Positions 1 to 7,975 of a stretch of DNA of 22,196 nucleotides are shown here, piece after piece (within the stretch, counting starts at the first letter, position 1; the number at the start of each line of letters is the position of its first letter). A model generated the notes under the pieces. That model made no database searches and was not told where the DNA came from. It worked only from the letters and a program-made list of their open reading frames with translations. Source of the stretch: an uncultured Chloroflexota bacterium (GTDB taxonomy: Bacteria; Chloroflexota; Anaerolineae; Aggregatilineales; Phototrophicaceae); NCBI GenBank assembly GCA_937988705.1, contig CALKIA010000642.1, positions 1 through 22,196 on the forward strand. Reading direction: 5' to 3'. The translations under genes were made by a program, and so were the position numbers.

Positions 1-2295
1 GCGGATCGCGCCGGGATTTCTATTGAGAGTGACGCAGACTTTCAGAAGTCGTTTACATGGGCAGAACGCCAGCTTGTGCAGCGCCTCCATGAGGTGCTGC
101 TAAACACACCCGCTGCGCTCGATTACGTGACCAAGACGCGCGGATGGCAGATGGCAACCGTCCGCAACGCACGGCTGGGTTTCATACCGCAGGACAAAAG
201 GAAACTCCTAGCAGACCTGAACCTCCCCGACAAATGGCGCAGTGTGATCGCCAAATTTCCCGCCGGGATGATTGTGTACATCCATTGGGAACGGGGGCGC
301 TTGGGGTATCTAAGCGGACGGTCGATCAGCGGGAAACAGCACTACAACCCGCCGCGGGAGCTGATCGGCGAGCGCCGTCCGTATAGCAATCACCTGTACT
401 CACCCGATGCGGAGCAGATGGTACTGGTCGAGGGGCAAGCGGACGCGATCACGTTTGGTGAATGGGGCTTTCCGGCGGTGGCAGTGGTCGGGATGCACGC
501 CTCAGATGATCTGTTGACTGCACTACGGAAACATCGCCGCGTCTTCGTCGCGCTCGATAACACGCCGGAGGCTACACAGAAGAATCAGGAGCTAGCACGG
601 CAGCTAGGCAAGATCGCGCTGATTCCGCGGCTGCCCATTGGCGTAAAAGACGCTAACGACTGGCTGTTACAGGGTGGCAATGCTGAGGAGGTGCAGGCGG
701 TGCTTAACAAAGCCAAAACGTGGCTGCAAACCGAGATCGAGCGGGTCGCTTTTCTCGATGGTCTGGAAAAGAAAGATGCGATCCGGGCGTTGTTCACCCA
801 GGCAATCGATCTGGATGAAATGGAATTGAGTGAGTTTCGCTCGGCGCTAGCGAAACAAGGGTTGAAAGGCCGGGCGTTCAACGATCTGCTGCGCGCCGCC
901 CGTAAGCAGGAGGAACAGGAAGACGAGGATGAGATGCCGCAGATACTTGGTGATGATATTCCGCTGCTCTCACCGGCACTGGGTTTTCAGCGCGACATCG
1001 CCATCGTGACCGTATCCGTCGTCGAGCGCACGAAGGACAAGAAACTCAACACGCAGCCGTATCTGGTGACCTCCTCCCGCGAGCTCGTGCGCTTGAGCGA
1101 TGAACAGATTATCAAGTTGGATGGGCACGAGGTGGCGCTGCGGGTCATGCCGGAAGGCTCCGAATTCCTCATGCGCTGGCGGTTCAGCGATATCCAAAAG
1201 TTTCTCAACGGCGAAACGGTCGATGCTGGTCAAGTCTTTCGCGACGTGCACGACTTGTTCACCCGCTATGTCGATTTTCGCTCGCCGGTCGAGAGCGCGA
1301 TCCTTACCCTTTGGACAATTGGGACGTACTTCTACACCATGTTTCCGGCGTATCCGTATCTCGCGCTGAATGGGCCGAAGAACAGCGGCAAGTCGACCGT
1401 GATGCGCGTGCTCCAGCCACTGGCCTTCAACATGGTGACCACCTCCGATCCCACCGGGCCGTCCATGTTCCGGCTCATCCACTACACGAGCTGTACCGTC
1501 GGCATCGATGAGGCCGAGCGTTACCACAACCCGAAGGATCCCGGTATGCAGCAGATTCGCCAGCTGCTCAACAGCGGCTACAAACAGGGTATGCCGGCGA
1601 TTCGCCTCATCGGTGAAGATATGAAGCCACAGGCGTTCGATGTCTATTCCCCCAAAATCTTGGCGGCGATTGCTGGACTTGAAGATATTCTCGCCTCGCG
1701 CTGCATTGCCATCCCCATGCGTCGGACGGACAAGATGCTGCCATCATTCCCGCCGGACTTTGATGGGGCTGGGCTGCGCCACCAACTCTATACGCTGGCG
1801 CTGACCCACTTCCGAACGGTCTGCACCAACTATTCGGAGCGTCCGACACTGCACACGCTGCACAATCGTTCCGGTGAGCTGTGGTCGCCACTCGTCGCGC
1901 TGGCGGCGTTCTTCGAAGAGCAAGGCGGTGTAAACGGCTTACTTGAGGCAATTGCCGCAGCAGCAGAAACTGACGAGCAGATTAGCGAAGGCAAGGCGCT
2001 CAGCGAACGTGAAGAGGCTGTCCTGCAGGCCCTCGAACTGCTCACCCGTGATCAGGATGGTATTGTCTGGATCAAGGCAACCACCCTGCGCGAACGGGTA
2101 GCCCGCCTGATTGGGCAACCCACCGACAAGCTGGGCGATGCGCAGTGGATCGGGCATATCCTCAAGCGCCTGCATTTACTGGATGAGGCTGGGCGCAAAC
2201 GCAGCATGGATGGCATCGCCTATGCTGTACGCTCGTTCGATGTCACTGATATGATGCGCCGGTACGACGTCGCAGTTCTTCATCAGGAATGCTAG
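1..2295 (+). CDS. Phage/plasmid-type primase-helicase (TOPRIM + P-loop ATPase), 5' end missing
   Basis: The reading frame is open from base 1 to the TAG at 2293, so the gene begins outside the window; an internal GTG at 76 is not needed as a start. About 764 residues are visible. A TOPRIM-like domain lies at about nt 410-680: a VLVEG motif supplies the glutamate, and ALDNT stands where the DxD motif usually is. An ATPase domain follows, with Walker A GPKNSGKST near 1372-1398 and a Walker B-like VGIDEAERY near 1498-1524. The C-terminal part looks like the helicase/DUF3631-type domains of mobile-element replication proteins. The expected N-terminal CHC2-type zinc finger would lie upstream. The likely role is primer synthesis and unwinding for an integrated plasmid, phage or ICE. 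The fold assignment is fairly firm; the kind of element is an inference. Confidence 0.75.
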   Translation, partial: ADRAGISIESDADFQKSFTWAERQLVQRLHEVLLNTPAALDYVTKTRGWQMATVRNARLGFIPQDKRKLLADLNLPDKWRSVIAKFPAGMIVYIHWERGRLGYLSGRSISGKQHYNPPRELIGERRPYSNHLYSPDAEQMVLVEGQADAITFGEWGFPAVAVVGMHASDDLLTALRKHRRVFVALDNTPEATQKNQELARQLGKIALIPRLPIGVKDANDWLLQGGNAEEVQAVLNKAKTWLQTEIERVAFLDGLEKKDAIRALFTQAIDLDEMELSEFRSALAKQGLKGRAFNDLLRAARKQEEQEDEDEMPQILGDDIPLLSPALGFQRDIAIVTVSVVERTKDKKLNTQPYLVTSSRELVRLSDEQIIKLDGHEVALRVMPEGSEFLMRWRFSDIQKFLNGETVDAGQVFRDVHDLFTRYVDFRSPVESAILTLWTIGTYFYTMFPAYPYLALNGPKNSGKSTVMRVLQPLAFNMVTTSDPTGPSMFRLIHYTSCTVGIDEAERYHNPKDPGMQQIRQLLNSGYKQGMPAIRLIGEDMKPQAFDVYSPKILAAIAGLEDILASRCIAIPMRRTDKMLPSFPPDFDGAGLRHQLYTLALTHFRTVCTNYSERPTLHTLHNRSGELWSPLVALAAFFEEQGGVNGLLEAIAAAAETDEQISEGKALSEREEAVLQALELLTRDQDGIVWIKATTLRERVARLIGQPTDKLGDAQWIGHILKRLHLLDEAGRKRSMDGIAYAVRSFDVTDMMRRYDVAVLHQEC

Positions 2296-2304
2296 AAATA
2301 CCGT

Positions 2305-2362
2305 ACATACCCTTCATACCCTTCATAGCTGAGAGAGGAGAGAGGAGAGAGGAAGGGTATGT
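2305..2362. repeat. Inverted and tandem repeats between convergent genes, possible bidirectional terminator
   Basis: The spacer holds two tandem 9-mers CATACCCTT (2306-2323) and three tandem 7-mers GAGAGAG (2331-2351). It also has an 11-bp perfect inverted repeat: ACATACCCTTC at 2305-2315 and GAAGGGTATGT at 2352-2362. The loop is about 36 nt and there is no U-tract. It lies between the primase-helicase stop and the dinD stop, where a bidirectional terminator or processing hairpin would fit. A replication-related iteron is an alternative. Confidence 0.45.
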
Positions 2363-2376
2363 CGGGTTATCGATTC

Positions 2377-3249
2377 CTAGGTGTCCGTCTTTGGGGTACG
2401 CTTGGGTGCAGTCAACCGTTTCTTCTCGGCGCGCTCCAGCTTCTTGATGCGCTCCGCCGTAGGTAGATCTTCGGGCATCGTCCCACCGAGTTCAGCGATC
2501 GCCCGGCGAACGACGACACCAGCTTCATAATGCACGGCATTCGCCGCGTCTTTACCCTGTATTTGGTCGCGACGCAGTTTCTCTTCTGCCTGCGTGCTGC
2601 GAAATAGGTTCGCTGCCAGCTCGGTGGTCCCCATGTGATCGAGGACGTGTTGGCTTTTCTTAAGCTTCTTGCGCTTGTGAATGGCTTCCGCGGTCAAACC
2701 ATTATACAGTCCGCGATAGTCATGATTCTGGAACACCGCGAAATCCTGTCCGGTGATCACGCCCGCCGTTTTCGCTGCCGTTGCAAGGTCGGTATTTTGT
2801 AGCTTGATGCGCTGGTGCAGGAGTAGCCGCCGCTGATCTTCGGTGAGCTCCGCCATCGCGGCTGCATCGGTCATTTCCTGATGGCGCGTCTGGACAGCGA
2901 AGTAGGTCTGACCGAGAGCGACCACTTCTTTCGCTGGATCAGCGTTCTGCACAACAAGATAGCAAGCATAGCGTGAGAGGTGCATGTCCTCGACTTCACG
3001 TTTCGCATCGGAGCCAATGGCGACCATTTTGATGGCTCCGACGAAATGGTCGGTCGGATCGTGACCGCTGTTTTCACACGAGATTTGTGCTTTGAGCAGA
3101 ACACCTTTGAAGTTGCGCCAGTTCGTGTATTCCAATACTGCCATCAGGTCACGGGCCGACCAGAATTCCAGTTCGTCTTCGTCAACTTGGCGAATATTCT
3201 CAAAGAGAGAAATGGCAGAATCAGGTATCTGATCAGTTGGTGTTGTCAC
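2377..3249 (-). CDS. dinD: DNA-damage-inducible protein D
   Basis: A protein of about 290 residues matches the DinD family along its whole length. Family blocks visible include an N-terminal BRO-like part (FWSARDLMAVLEYTNWRNF), CENSGHDPTDHF, LSRYACYLVVQNADPAKEV, GQTYFAVQTR, DFAVFQNHDYRGLYNGL and LDHMGTTELAANLFR. E. coli DinD is SOS-induced and antagonises RecA filaments. I chose the GTG at 3247-3249 because GAGG (3257-3260 on this strand) lies 7 nt upstream. An in-frame TTG at 3268-3270 would add seven residues but has no good ribosome site and sits very close to the putative promoter. The C-terminus is Lys/Arg rich. Its place next to a mobile replication gene suggests element cargo. I did not find a convincing LexA box. 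Confidence 0.9.
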   Translation of the reverse strand: MTTPTDQIPDSAISLFENIRQVDEDELEFWSARDLMAVLEYTNWRNFKGVLLKAQISCENSGHDPTDHFVGAIKMVAIGSDAKREVEDMHLSRYACYLVVQNADPAKEVVALGQTYFAVQTRHQEMTDAAAMAELTEDQRRLLLHQRIKLQNTDLATAAKTAGVITGQDFAVFQNHDYRGLYNGLTAEAIHKRKKLKKSQHVLDHMGTTELAANLFRSTQAEEKLRRDQIQGKDAANAVHYEAGVVVRRAIAELGGTMPEDLPTAERIKKLERAEKKRLTAPKRTPKTDT

Positions 3250-3287
3250 ATGATAACCTCGTTCACTCAAACAAAGGCATTTGCACC

Positions 3288-3317
3288 ATTATAGTGAGTA
3301 GTTGTCCTGCGTATGAA
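3288..3317 (-). promoter_or_regulatory. Putative dinD promoter
   Basis: On the minus strand a perfect TATAAT (3293 to 3288) lies 38 nt upstream of the GTG start. TTCATA (3317 to 3312), 18 nt further upstream, is a weak -35. It is supported only by the -10 match and position. Confidence 0.4.
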
Positions 3318-3479
3318 AGTGATTGATATTCTTCGATGTAAGTCAATTTGGGGTGGCAGTCCCTATTCAACAGCAACCCGCAAAATTACGCACAAAGCGG
3401 ATCCTACAGCCAATTAGTTCTTTGCAGCAAGGGGACCAGCACATTGGCGACCTGCAGTGATTCGGCTCTTGCAAGATTC

Positions 3480-3508
3480 TTGACAGCCCAAATTCGCACC
3501 GCTACACT
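3480..3508 (+). promoter_or_regulatory. Sigma-70-type promoter of the sulfurtransferase leader
   Basis: TTGACA (3480-3485) is followed by a 17-nt spacer and TACACT (3503-3508), a near-consensus housekeeping promoter. Transcription would start near 3515, about 250 nt upstream of the sulfurtransferase, leaving a long leader that contains a terminator-like hairpin. The stretch 3318-3479 upstream shows no gene, tRNA or repeat that I can support. Confidence 0.55.
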
Positions 3509-3541
3509 GTCCTAAGTTTGCCAAGCATAAGGTCTAACTTC

Positions 3542-3601
3542 GTGTGGCTTTTCGGTCGCTGTTGTTGTATTTGTCGCATATCCTCTTGCCGGGAGAGCTG
3601 A
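3542..3601 (+). CDS. Possible Cys-rich leader peptide (19 aa)
   Basis: A short frame begins at GTG 3542, with AAGG (3529-3532) 9 nt upstream, and ends at TGA 3599-3601. It encodes MWLFGRCCCICRISSCRES, with five Cys in 19 residues and three consecutive TGT codons (3560-3568). It lies between the promoter at 3480-3508 and the terminator at 3686-3716 and precedes a sulfur-transfer gene. That is the position expected of an attenuator leader peptide. No homology supports it, and a frame this short can arise by chance. Confidence 0.3.
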   Translation: MWLFGRCCCICRISSCRES

Positions 3602-3634
3602 TCACTTCGTGATGACAAGGATTGCAAGATGTTG

Positions 3635-3720
3635 AGCGCCCCCGGTTTGTGCAATCGCGGCGTTTTTATTCTGGAGATCAGATTTAAACGCCCTAACACA
3701 ACAAGCTAGGGCGTTTTGAT
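3635..3720 (+). terminator. Leader terminator with competing antiterminator helices
   Basis: The 10-bp stem AAACGCCCTA (3686-3695) with TAGGGCGTTT (3707-3716), an 11-nt loop and a following GATTT looks like an intrinsic terminator inside the leader. Its left arm can instead pair upstream: GGCGTTT (3659-3665) is complementary to AAACGCC (3686-3692). GGCGTT can in turn pair with AGCGCC (3635-3640, one G-U). The three helices are mutually exclusive, as in amino-acid attenuators. The terminator call is firmer than the switch. Confidence 0.6.
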
Positions 3721-3766
3721 TTCGTCTTGCGAAAAGTAACTATCTATAGGAGATTGAGAGAGACTA

Positions 3767-4627
3767 ATGATGAGCAGTTTTGCCCATCCCGAATACTTGG
3801 TTGAGACTGATTGGTTGCAGGAGCACTTGAACGACCCCGATCTTCGCATTCTGGATGCGACAGTCTACTACCGCACCGATCCGGAAACTGGCGCGCTTTC
3901 AATTGTCAGTGGACGTGAGAATTGGGAAGCTGGGCATATACCCAACAGCACCTTCATCGACCTGATCGAGGAAATATCGTCACCACATCCGACCCTCCGT
4001 TTCAGCGCCCCATCGGCAGAACAGTTTGCCGCAGCGCTGGGGCGCCATGGAATTGGCGAGGGCACACGGGTTGTTGTATATGACGCAAATAACATCATGT
4101 GGTCAACGCGAGTCTGGTGGTTGCTGCGCACGTTTGGCTTCGACAATGCCGCTGTGCTCAATGGTGGCTGGAAGAAGTGGGCACTGGAGGGGCAACCGAC
4201 TTCGACGAGCGCGACAGTCCGCCCGGCGGCTGTCTTTACGCCGCATCACCGACCGAGCTTCCTCATCGGCAAAGAGGATGTGCTGTGTGAACTTCAGGCC
4301 GGAGCGGCATCAGCGTGTTTGCTCAATACGCTCGGTGAGTCGGAGTTCCGCAGTCAACGCATTCCAACAAGCCGCAATGTGCCGTGGGGAAGTCTAGTTG
4401 ACCCCGTGACGGGCGCGTATTTACCAGCGAATGCGCTGCGCGCTGCCTTTGCGCAAAGTGGCGTCTTGGAAAAAGAGCGGGTTGTCGCCTACTGCGGCGC
4501 GGGGATTTCGGCTACCAGCGACGCCTTGATCCTCACGCTGCTCGGCGTACCGAACATCAGCGTCTACGATGGGTCAATGCAGGAATGGGCAGCCGATTCC
4601 AGCCTGCCAATTGAAAGCGGCTCATAG
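3767..4627 (+). CDS. Rhodanese-type sulfurtransferase (3-mercaptopyruvate/thiosulfate sulfurtransferase)
   Basis: The 286-residue protein has two rhodanese domains, the usual length for this family. The inactive N-terminal domain (about 8-145) has VVVYDANN, and the catalytic C-terminal domain (about 165-286) carries Cys243 in the loop CGAGISAT. That loop resembles the CGSGVTA type of mercaptopyruvate sulfurtransferases more than the CRKGVT type of thiosulfate rhodaneses. It would move sulfane sulfur from mercaptopyruvate or thiosulfate to a thiol acceptor in the cytoplasm. Two adjacent ATGs (3767 and 3770) are possible starts; AGGAG (3748-3752) and GAGAG (3756-3760) lie upstream. The gene appears monocistronic, ending at a terminator shared with the convergent operon. 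Regulation through the long leader is suggested but unproven. Exact donor specificity is uncertain. Confidence 0.85.
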   Translation: MMSSFAHPEYLVETDWLQEHLNDPDLRILDATVYYRTDPETGALSIVSGRENWEAGHIPNSTFIDLIEEISSPHPTLRFSAPSAEQFAAALGRHGIGEGTRVVVYDANNIMWSTRVWWLLRTFGFDNAAVLNGGWKKWALEGQPTSTSATVRPAAVFTPHHRPSFLIGKEDVLCELQAGAASACLLNTLGESEFRSQRIPTSRNVPWGSLVDPVTGAYLPANALRAAFAQSGVLEKERVVAYCGAGISATSDALILTLLGVPNISVYDGSMQEWAADSSLPIESGS

Positions 4628-4646
4628 GTCGCCATAGGTACAAAAC

Positions 4647-4679
4647 AACCCCTTCAGCTCCATTTGAGTTGAAGGGGGT
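4647..4679. terminator. Bidirectional intrinsic terminator
   Basis: CCCCTTCA (4649-4656) pairs with TGAAGGGG (4670-4677), and the stem extends inward through CTC/GAG. It sits between the convergent sulfurtransferase and CoA-transferase genes. On the minus strand it is followed by TTGTTTTG, so it is best suited to end the leftward operon. Confidence 0.8.
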
Positions 4680-4686
4680 ATCTGTT

Positions 4687-5880
4687 CTACACAACACCAG
4701 CTTGACGCAGCTCGGATACCTGATCGGCACCGTAACCGAGTTCACGCAAAATCTCATCCGTATGCTCCCCAAGCAGCGGCGGATGGCGATCATAGCGCAG
4801 GGGCGTTGCTGACATGTGGACGGGCGTTGCCAGCGATTTGACTGGGCCTAACGTCGGATGCTCCAGCTCAACGATGAAATGGCGTTCTAGCAAATGTGGA
4901 TCGGCCAGTGCTTCCTCAACTGTATTGATTTTGCCCACCGGGACATCGGCTTCACGCAGAATCTGCATCCACTCATCGGCAGAATGTTTGAGCAAGGCGG
5001 CGCGGACGTGGGGCATGAGCGCCTCGTAGTTGCGCACACGTTCCGCATTCGTCGCAAAGCGGGGATCCTGGGCTAAGGCATCAAGGCCAGCCACCACACA
5101 GAATTTTTGCCAGGTATTGTCCGAGCCCACGCCGAGGATAAACCAGCGGCCGTCGCCCGCTGGCAGCGGTTCATAGGGAGCGATCTGTGGGTGGCGATTG
5201 CCGTACTGGATTGGATTCTCGCCCGTGGCGAAATATGCCCCCGCGTAGTTCTCTAGCCACGTCATATGCCCTTCTTGCAGTGACATATCGAGCATCTGCC
5301 CGACGCCGGAAGTATGCCGCGCCTGCAGCGCGCTCAGAATGCCGATGGCGGTGAACATACCGCATGTCATGTCGGCAATCGGCGTCGGGAAGCGTAGTGG
5401 CCCAGCCCCCGGCTGCCCGGTGATCGACATGACGCCAGATTCGGCCTGGGATACCAGATCATAGCCGAATTGATCGGCCCGGCTGCCTACCCGCCCGTAG
5501 CCGCTGATCGAGGCATAGATCAGTCGTGGGTTACGTGGTTGGAGCGCCGCATAATCCAGCCCGTATTTTTTGAGGGAGGCGTTCGTCGCGATGTTGGTCA
5601 TGAACACGTCCGCGTCGTCAATCAGCTTGTAGAGGACTTCTTTGCCGCGAGGATGGGTCACATTCAGAGTCATACTGCGTTTGTTGCGGTTGACGGCGAG
5701 ATAGTACGTGCTTTCGCTGTCGATAAACGGTGGGCCCCACGTGCGCGATTGATCGCCGCTGCCGGGGCGCTCAAGTTTTATCACTTCCGCGCCGAGATCG
5801 CCCAGCATCATAGCACAGTAGGGACCGGCCAGCGCTTGAGTCTGATCGATGATCCGAATACCTTCGAGCGGTGCAGTCAT
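4687..5880 (-). CDS. CaiB/BaiF family III CoA-transferase
   Basis: The 397-residue protein has the family signature throughout: PLEGIRIIDQTQALAGPYCAM at the N-terminus, then GAEVIKLERPGSGD, NRNKRSMTLN, and the catalytic Asp170 in PIADMTCGMF. It closes with the HPPLLGEHTDEILRELGY tail. Family III enzymes transfer CoA between organic acids through an aspartyl-CoA anhydride. I chose ATG at 5878-5880, with GGAAAG about 10 nt upstream; an in-frame TTG at 5896-5898 would add six residues. It is the last gene of the leftward GntR-MFS-CoA-transferase operon and is followed by a good terminator. Its acid substrate is unknown. It may activate an acid made by, or imported for, the divergent catabolic cluster. 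Confidence 0.88.
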   Translation of the reverse strand: MTAPLEGIRIIDQTQALAGPYCAMMLGDLGAEVIKLERPGSGDQSRTWGPPFIDSESTYYLAVNRNKRSMTLNVTHPRGKEVLYKLIDDADVFMTNIATNASLKKYGLDYAALQPRNPRLIYASISGYGRVGSRADQFGYDLVSQAESGVMSITGQPGAGPLRFPTPIADMTCGMFTAIGILSALQARHTSGVGQMLDMSLQEGHMTWLENYAGAYFATGENPIQYGNRHPQIAPYEPLPAGDGRWFILGVGSDNTWQKFCVVAGLDALAQDPRFATNAERVRNYEALMPHVRAALLKHSADEWMQILREADVPVGKINTVEEALADPHLLERHFIVELEHPTLGPVKSLATPVHMSATPLRYDRHPPLLGEHTDEILRELGYGADQVSELRQAGVV

Positions 5881-5903
5881 AACGCTTTCACTTTCCAAAA
5901 ATA

Positions 5904-7088
5904 CTAAGTCTGCGACACTTTAATCCGGTGCGAACCCACCGCAATGAGCGCAATAGCAACCAGTGGCAAAATCAGCCAGGCGGTAAACACCAGTGACCAA
6001 CCCCCTTGTGCGAGCAAAACTCCGACGAAGGTGCTGCCGACTGCTCCGCCGATGCTATGAGTAGCGTCCATAACACCAGCAACCTGTGATGTGCCTAGAT
6101 GGGCATAGAGCAGAGGAACAGCCGTCAGCAGCAGATTGGTCAGGGCATACGATGTGATGCCCATCACGCTCAGCAGCAGAATCGAGGTGGCGGTCGAAGG
6201 TGGCAGCAGCAGCGCGAGTCCGCGAGCGGCCGCCGCCAGCCCGAGCAGGATCATCATGCCGCGCGTTTCATGGCCACGGTTGCGGCGAAGCACAGCGCTG
6301 CTCAAGCCGATTGTGCCGACGAGCCCGAAAATGGGAAACACGACCGCACCCACGGTTGCTTGATCAAGCGGTGAGGTCTGCGCAATATACGCAGGCGCGT
6401 AGAGCAGCATGCCATTGAGTAATGCACCCGCAATGATCGCAGTGAAGAGGTAGACACCGAAATCGCGCAGGTTTATGCGCGGAAGGGGCGGTCTGGTTTT
6501 CGGAGTAAGGTGGCGTGGTAGTTCACTGCCGGGGGTCAAGCGATACCAGCCGATCCCGACCAGCAGCATCAGTAGGGGCGGGATGATGAACAGAATTTGC
6601 CAGCGGCCCTGCGCCAGCAGCAGACCGCACAGCACCCATGTCAGTGTGTTGCCAATGATGTAGGACGCTCCAAACCAGCCTGCGATCCGCCGCCGCTGGG
6701 AGTCGACCAGTGTGTCGCTCAGGGTGCGCAAAATCGGCCCCCAACCCATCGCCTGCAGAAAGCCGTTGATGAGCGCAAACATGACCAGCAGCTCGTACGA
6801 TGTAACCGCAGCCATCAACAGGTTGACGAGCGTTGATCCCAGTAAGCCGAGAAAAACGATCTGTTTTGCGGCAACCCGGTCGCCTAACCAGCCATTGAAA
6901 AGCTGTCCGGCAGCATACGTCCACAACATCGCGCCCGCCAGCACACTCGTCTGTTCCGGCGACCAACCAAAACTGCGTTCCATAGCGGGCAGGGCGGACG
7001 CCAGATTAACGCGGCCGAGATAGTAGGCCGCGTAGGTGACCCACCCAATCAAGACAACCCGTGTTTGCCGGGGCGAAAAAGCGTCCAT
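5904..7088 (-). CDS. MFS transporter, OPA (organophosphate antiporter)-like
   Basis: The 394-residue membrane protein has the hydrophobic pattern of 12 transmembrane segments in two halves. N-terminal motifs resemble the UhpT/GlpT (OPA) branch: YYLGRVNLASALPAMERSFG, GQLFNGWLGDR between TM2 and TM3, and NGFLQAMGWGPILRTLSD in TM4. OPA members exchange organophosphates or organic acids for phosphate; related branches carry sugar acids. The ATG at 7086-7088 begins MDAFSPRQTR. The gene lies between the regulator and the CoA-transferase on the same strand, so it probably moves a substrate or product of the regulated pathway. The substrate cannot be deduced. Confidence 0.82.
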   Translation of the reverse strand: MDAFSPRQTRVVLIGWVTYAAYYLGRVNLASALPAMERSFGWSPEQTSVLAGAMLWTYAAGQLFNGWLGDRVAAKQIVFLGLLGSTLVNLLMAAVTSYELLVMFALINGFLQAMGWGPILRTLSDTLVDSQRRRIAGWFGASYIIGNTLTWVLCGLLLAQGRWQILFIIPPLLMLLVGIGWYRLTPGSELPRHLTPKTRPPLPRINLRDFGVYLFTAIIAGALLNGMLLYAPAYIAQTSPLDQATVGAVVFPIFGLVGTIGLSSAVLRRNRGHETRGMMILLGLAAAARGLALLLPPSTATSILLLSVMGITSYALTNLLLTAVPLLYAHLGTSQVAGVMDATHSIGGAVGSTFVGVLLAQGGWSLVFTAWLILPLVAIALIAVGSHRIKVSQT

Positions 7089-7133
7089 GGTGGCGTGAGT
7101 GAGTCCTTCTAGTCGGTGCGCCGATACAAGGTG

Positions 7134-7820
7134 CTACGTCGAGCAGTTAAACGCTTTCCCGATACGCAGTCGCGCACCCTCCAGATGATTTAGCAGTGCC
7201 GCATTCAAGCGATCGGGTGCTTGAATAGCGATGGCCGCAAAGATCTGCTCATGCTCGAAATGTGTCATCTCGAAGTCACGGTCGCTCAGGCAGGGGATGA
7301 TGAGCCGCACATACGTATGCACGTTGGTCTGCTGGTACAGGTGCAGCATCCGGGGCGGGCCGCCGCGCAGGACAAACCGTTCATGTAGCTGCTGGTCGAG
7401 ATCAAGATATTCCAGCGCGATCTGCTGCCAGTTACCAGTGCGCGCCAGATCATCCATCTGCTCCCGAATGTCGTCGAAAAAACGATAGTCCTCGGGGCTG
7501 AGATATTTGAAAATGCACAGCGCCACATACAGTTCATACGCGCTGCGAATCTTGTAGCCTTCATCGAGCTTTTGCGCATCCGGCTTGGTGACGAACGTGC
7601 CGCGGCGCGGCTGAATTTCGATCAGGCCTTCGACCGTGAGACGATTGAGCGCATCTTTCAACGGCGTACGGCTAATTTGCAGTTGTGACGCCAAGTCATC
7701 GAGATCCAGCCGTTCACCGGGGACAAAACCCCGGCTCAGGATACGGTCGCGCAGTACGTGATAGACGACATCGTTCAGGTTAGGAACCGCAACCGGTAGT
7801 AAGCCATCTGGTGTAGTCAA
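7134..7820 (-). CDS. GntR-family transcriptional regulator, FadR/FCD subfamily
   Basis: The 228-residue protein has an N-terminal winged helix (about 15-80; LASQLQISRTPLKDALNRL is the recognition region and GLIEIQPRRGTFV the wing). A C-terminal all-helical FCD domain contains the metal/ligand set Asp142, His146, His190 and His212. FCD regulators usually bind organic acids, sugar acids or similar metabolites and repress neighbouring genes. The start is a TTG at 7818-7820, with AGGTGA 7 nt upstream. It heads the leftward operon and diverges from the sugar epimerase. Inverted CTGAAATCT elements in the shared spacer are candidate operators, implying autoregulation and control of both operons. The ligand is unknown. 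Confidence 0.88.
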   Translation of the reverse strand: MTTPDGLLPVAVPNLNDVVYHVLRDRILSRGFVPGERLDLDDLASQLQISRTPLKDALNRLTVEGLIEIQPRRGTFVTKPDAQKLDEGYKIRSAYELYVALCIFKYLSPEDYRFFDDIREQMDDLARTGNWQQIALEYLDLDQQLHERFVLRGGPPRMLHLYQQTNVHTYVRLIIPCLSDRDFEMTHFEHEQIFAAIAIQAPDRLNAALLNHLEGARLRIGKAFNCST

Positions 7821-7850
7821 CAGGATTTCACCTAGAACTAAGAGGTAGAG

Positions 7851-7869
7851 CTGAAATCTGAAATTTCAG
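7851..7869. promoter_or_regulatory. Candidate GntR operator A
   Basis: CTGAAATCT (7851-7859) overlaps a perfect 12-bp palindrome CTGAAATTTCAG (7858-7869), about 30 nt upstream of the GntR start. Operator B at 8018-8031 is an inverted copy of the first 14 nt with one mismatch. Palindromic sites beside an FCD regulator gene are typical of its targets; binding is inferred. Confidence 0.45.
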
Positions 7870-7975
7870 TTGTCTGCCGCCAATACCGTGTTATGGTAGG
7901 CATAATTACCGTAGCTGTCAAGGAGTCACTTCTGAGAGTGGACATTCACCCTCAGACCCGGTTGGTGTGGACGTG

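Noticed and set aside
970..1527. Antisense frame (185 codons) opposite the primase-helicase
   Set aside because: No recognisable motifs, and the plus strand is clearly coding with Walker motifs.
3249..3320. LexA/SOS box upstream of dinD
   Set aside because: GAACGAGGTTAT resembles half of a Bacillus-type GAAC-N4-GTTC box but the second half does not match.
3502..3699. Minus-strand frame of 65 codons in the sulfurtransferase leader
   Set aside because: It overlaps the promoter and the terminator hairpin, has no homology that I recognise and no good ribosome site.
3515..3766. T-box or SAM riboswitch in the leader
   Set aside because: I see no AGGGUGGNACCGCG antiterminator motif and no SAM-I core; the Cys-rich frame with alternative helices fits better.
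3300..3766. tRNA or att site marking the end of the left-hand element
   Set aside because: No cloverleaf, CCA end or direct repeat pair could be found in the visible sequence.
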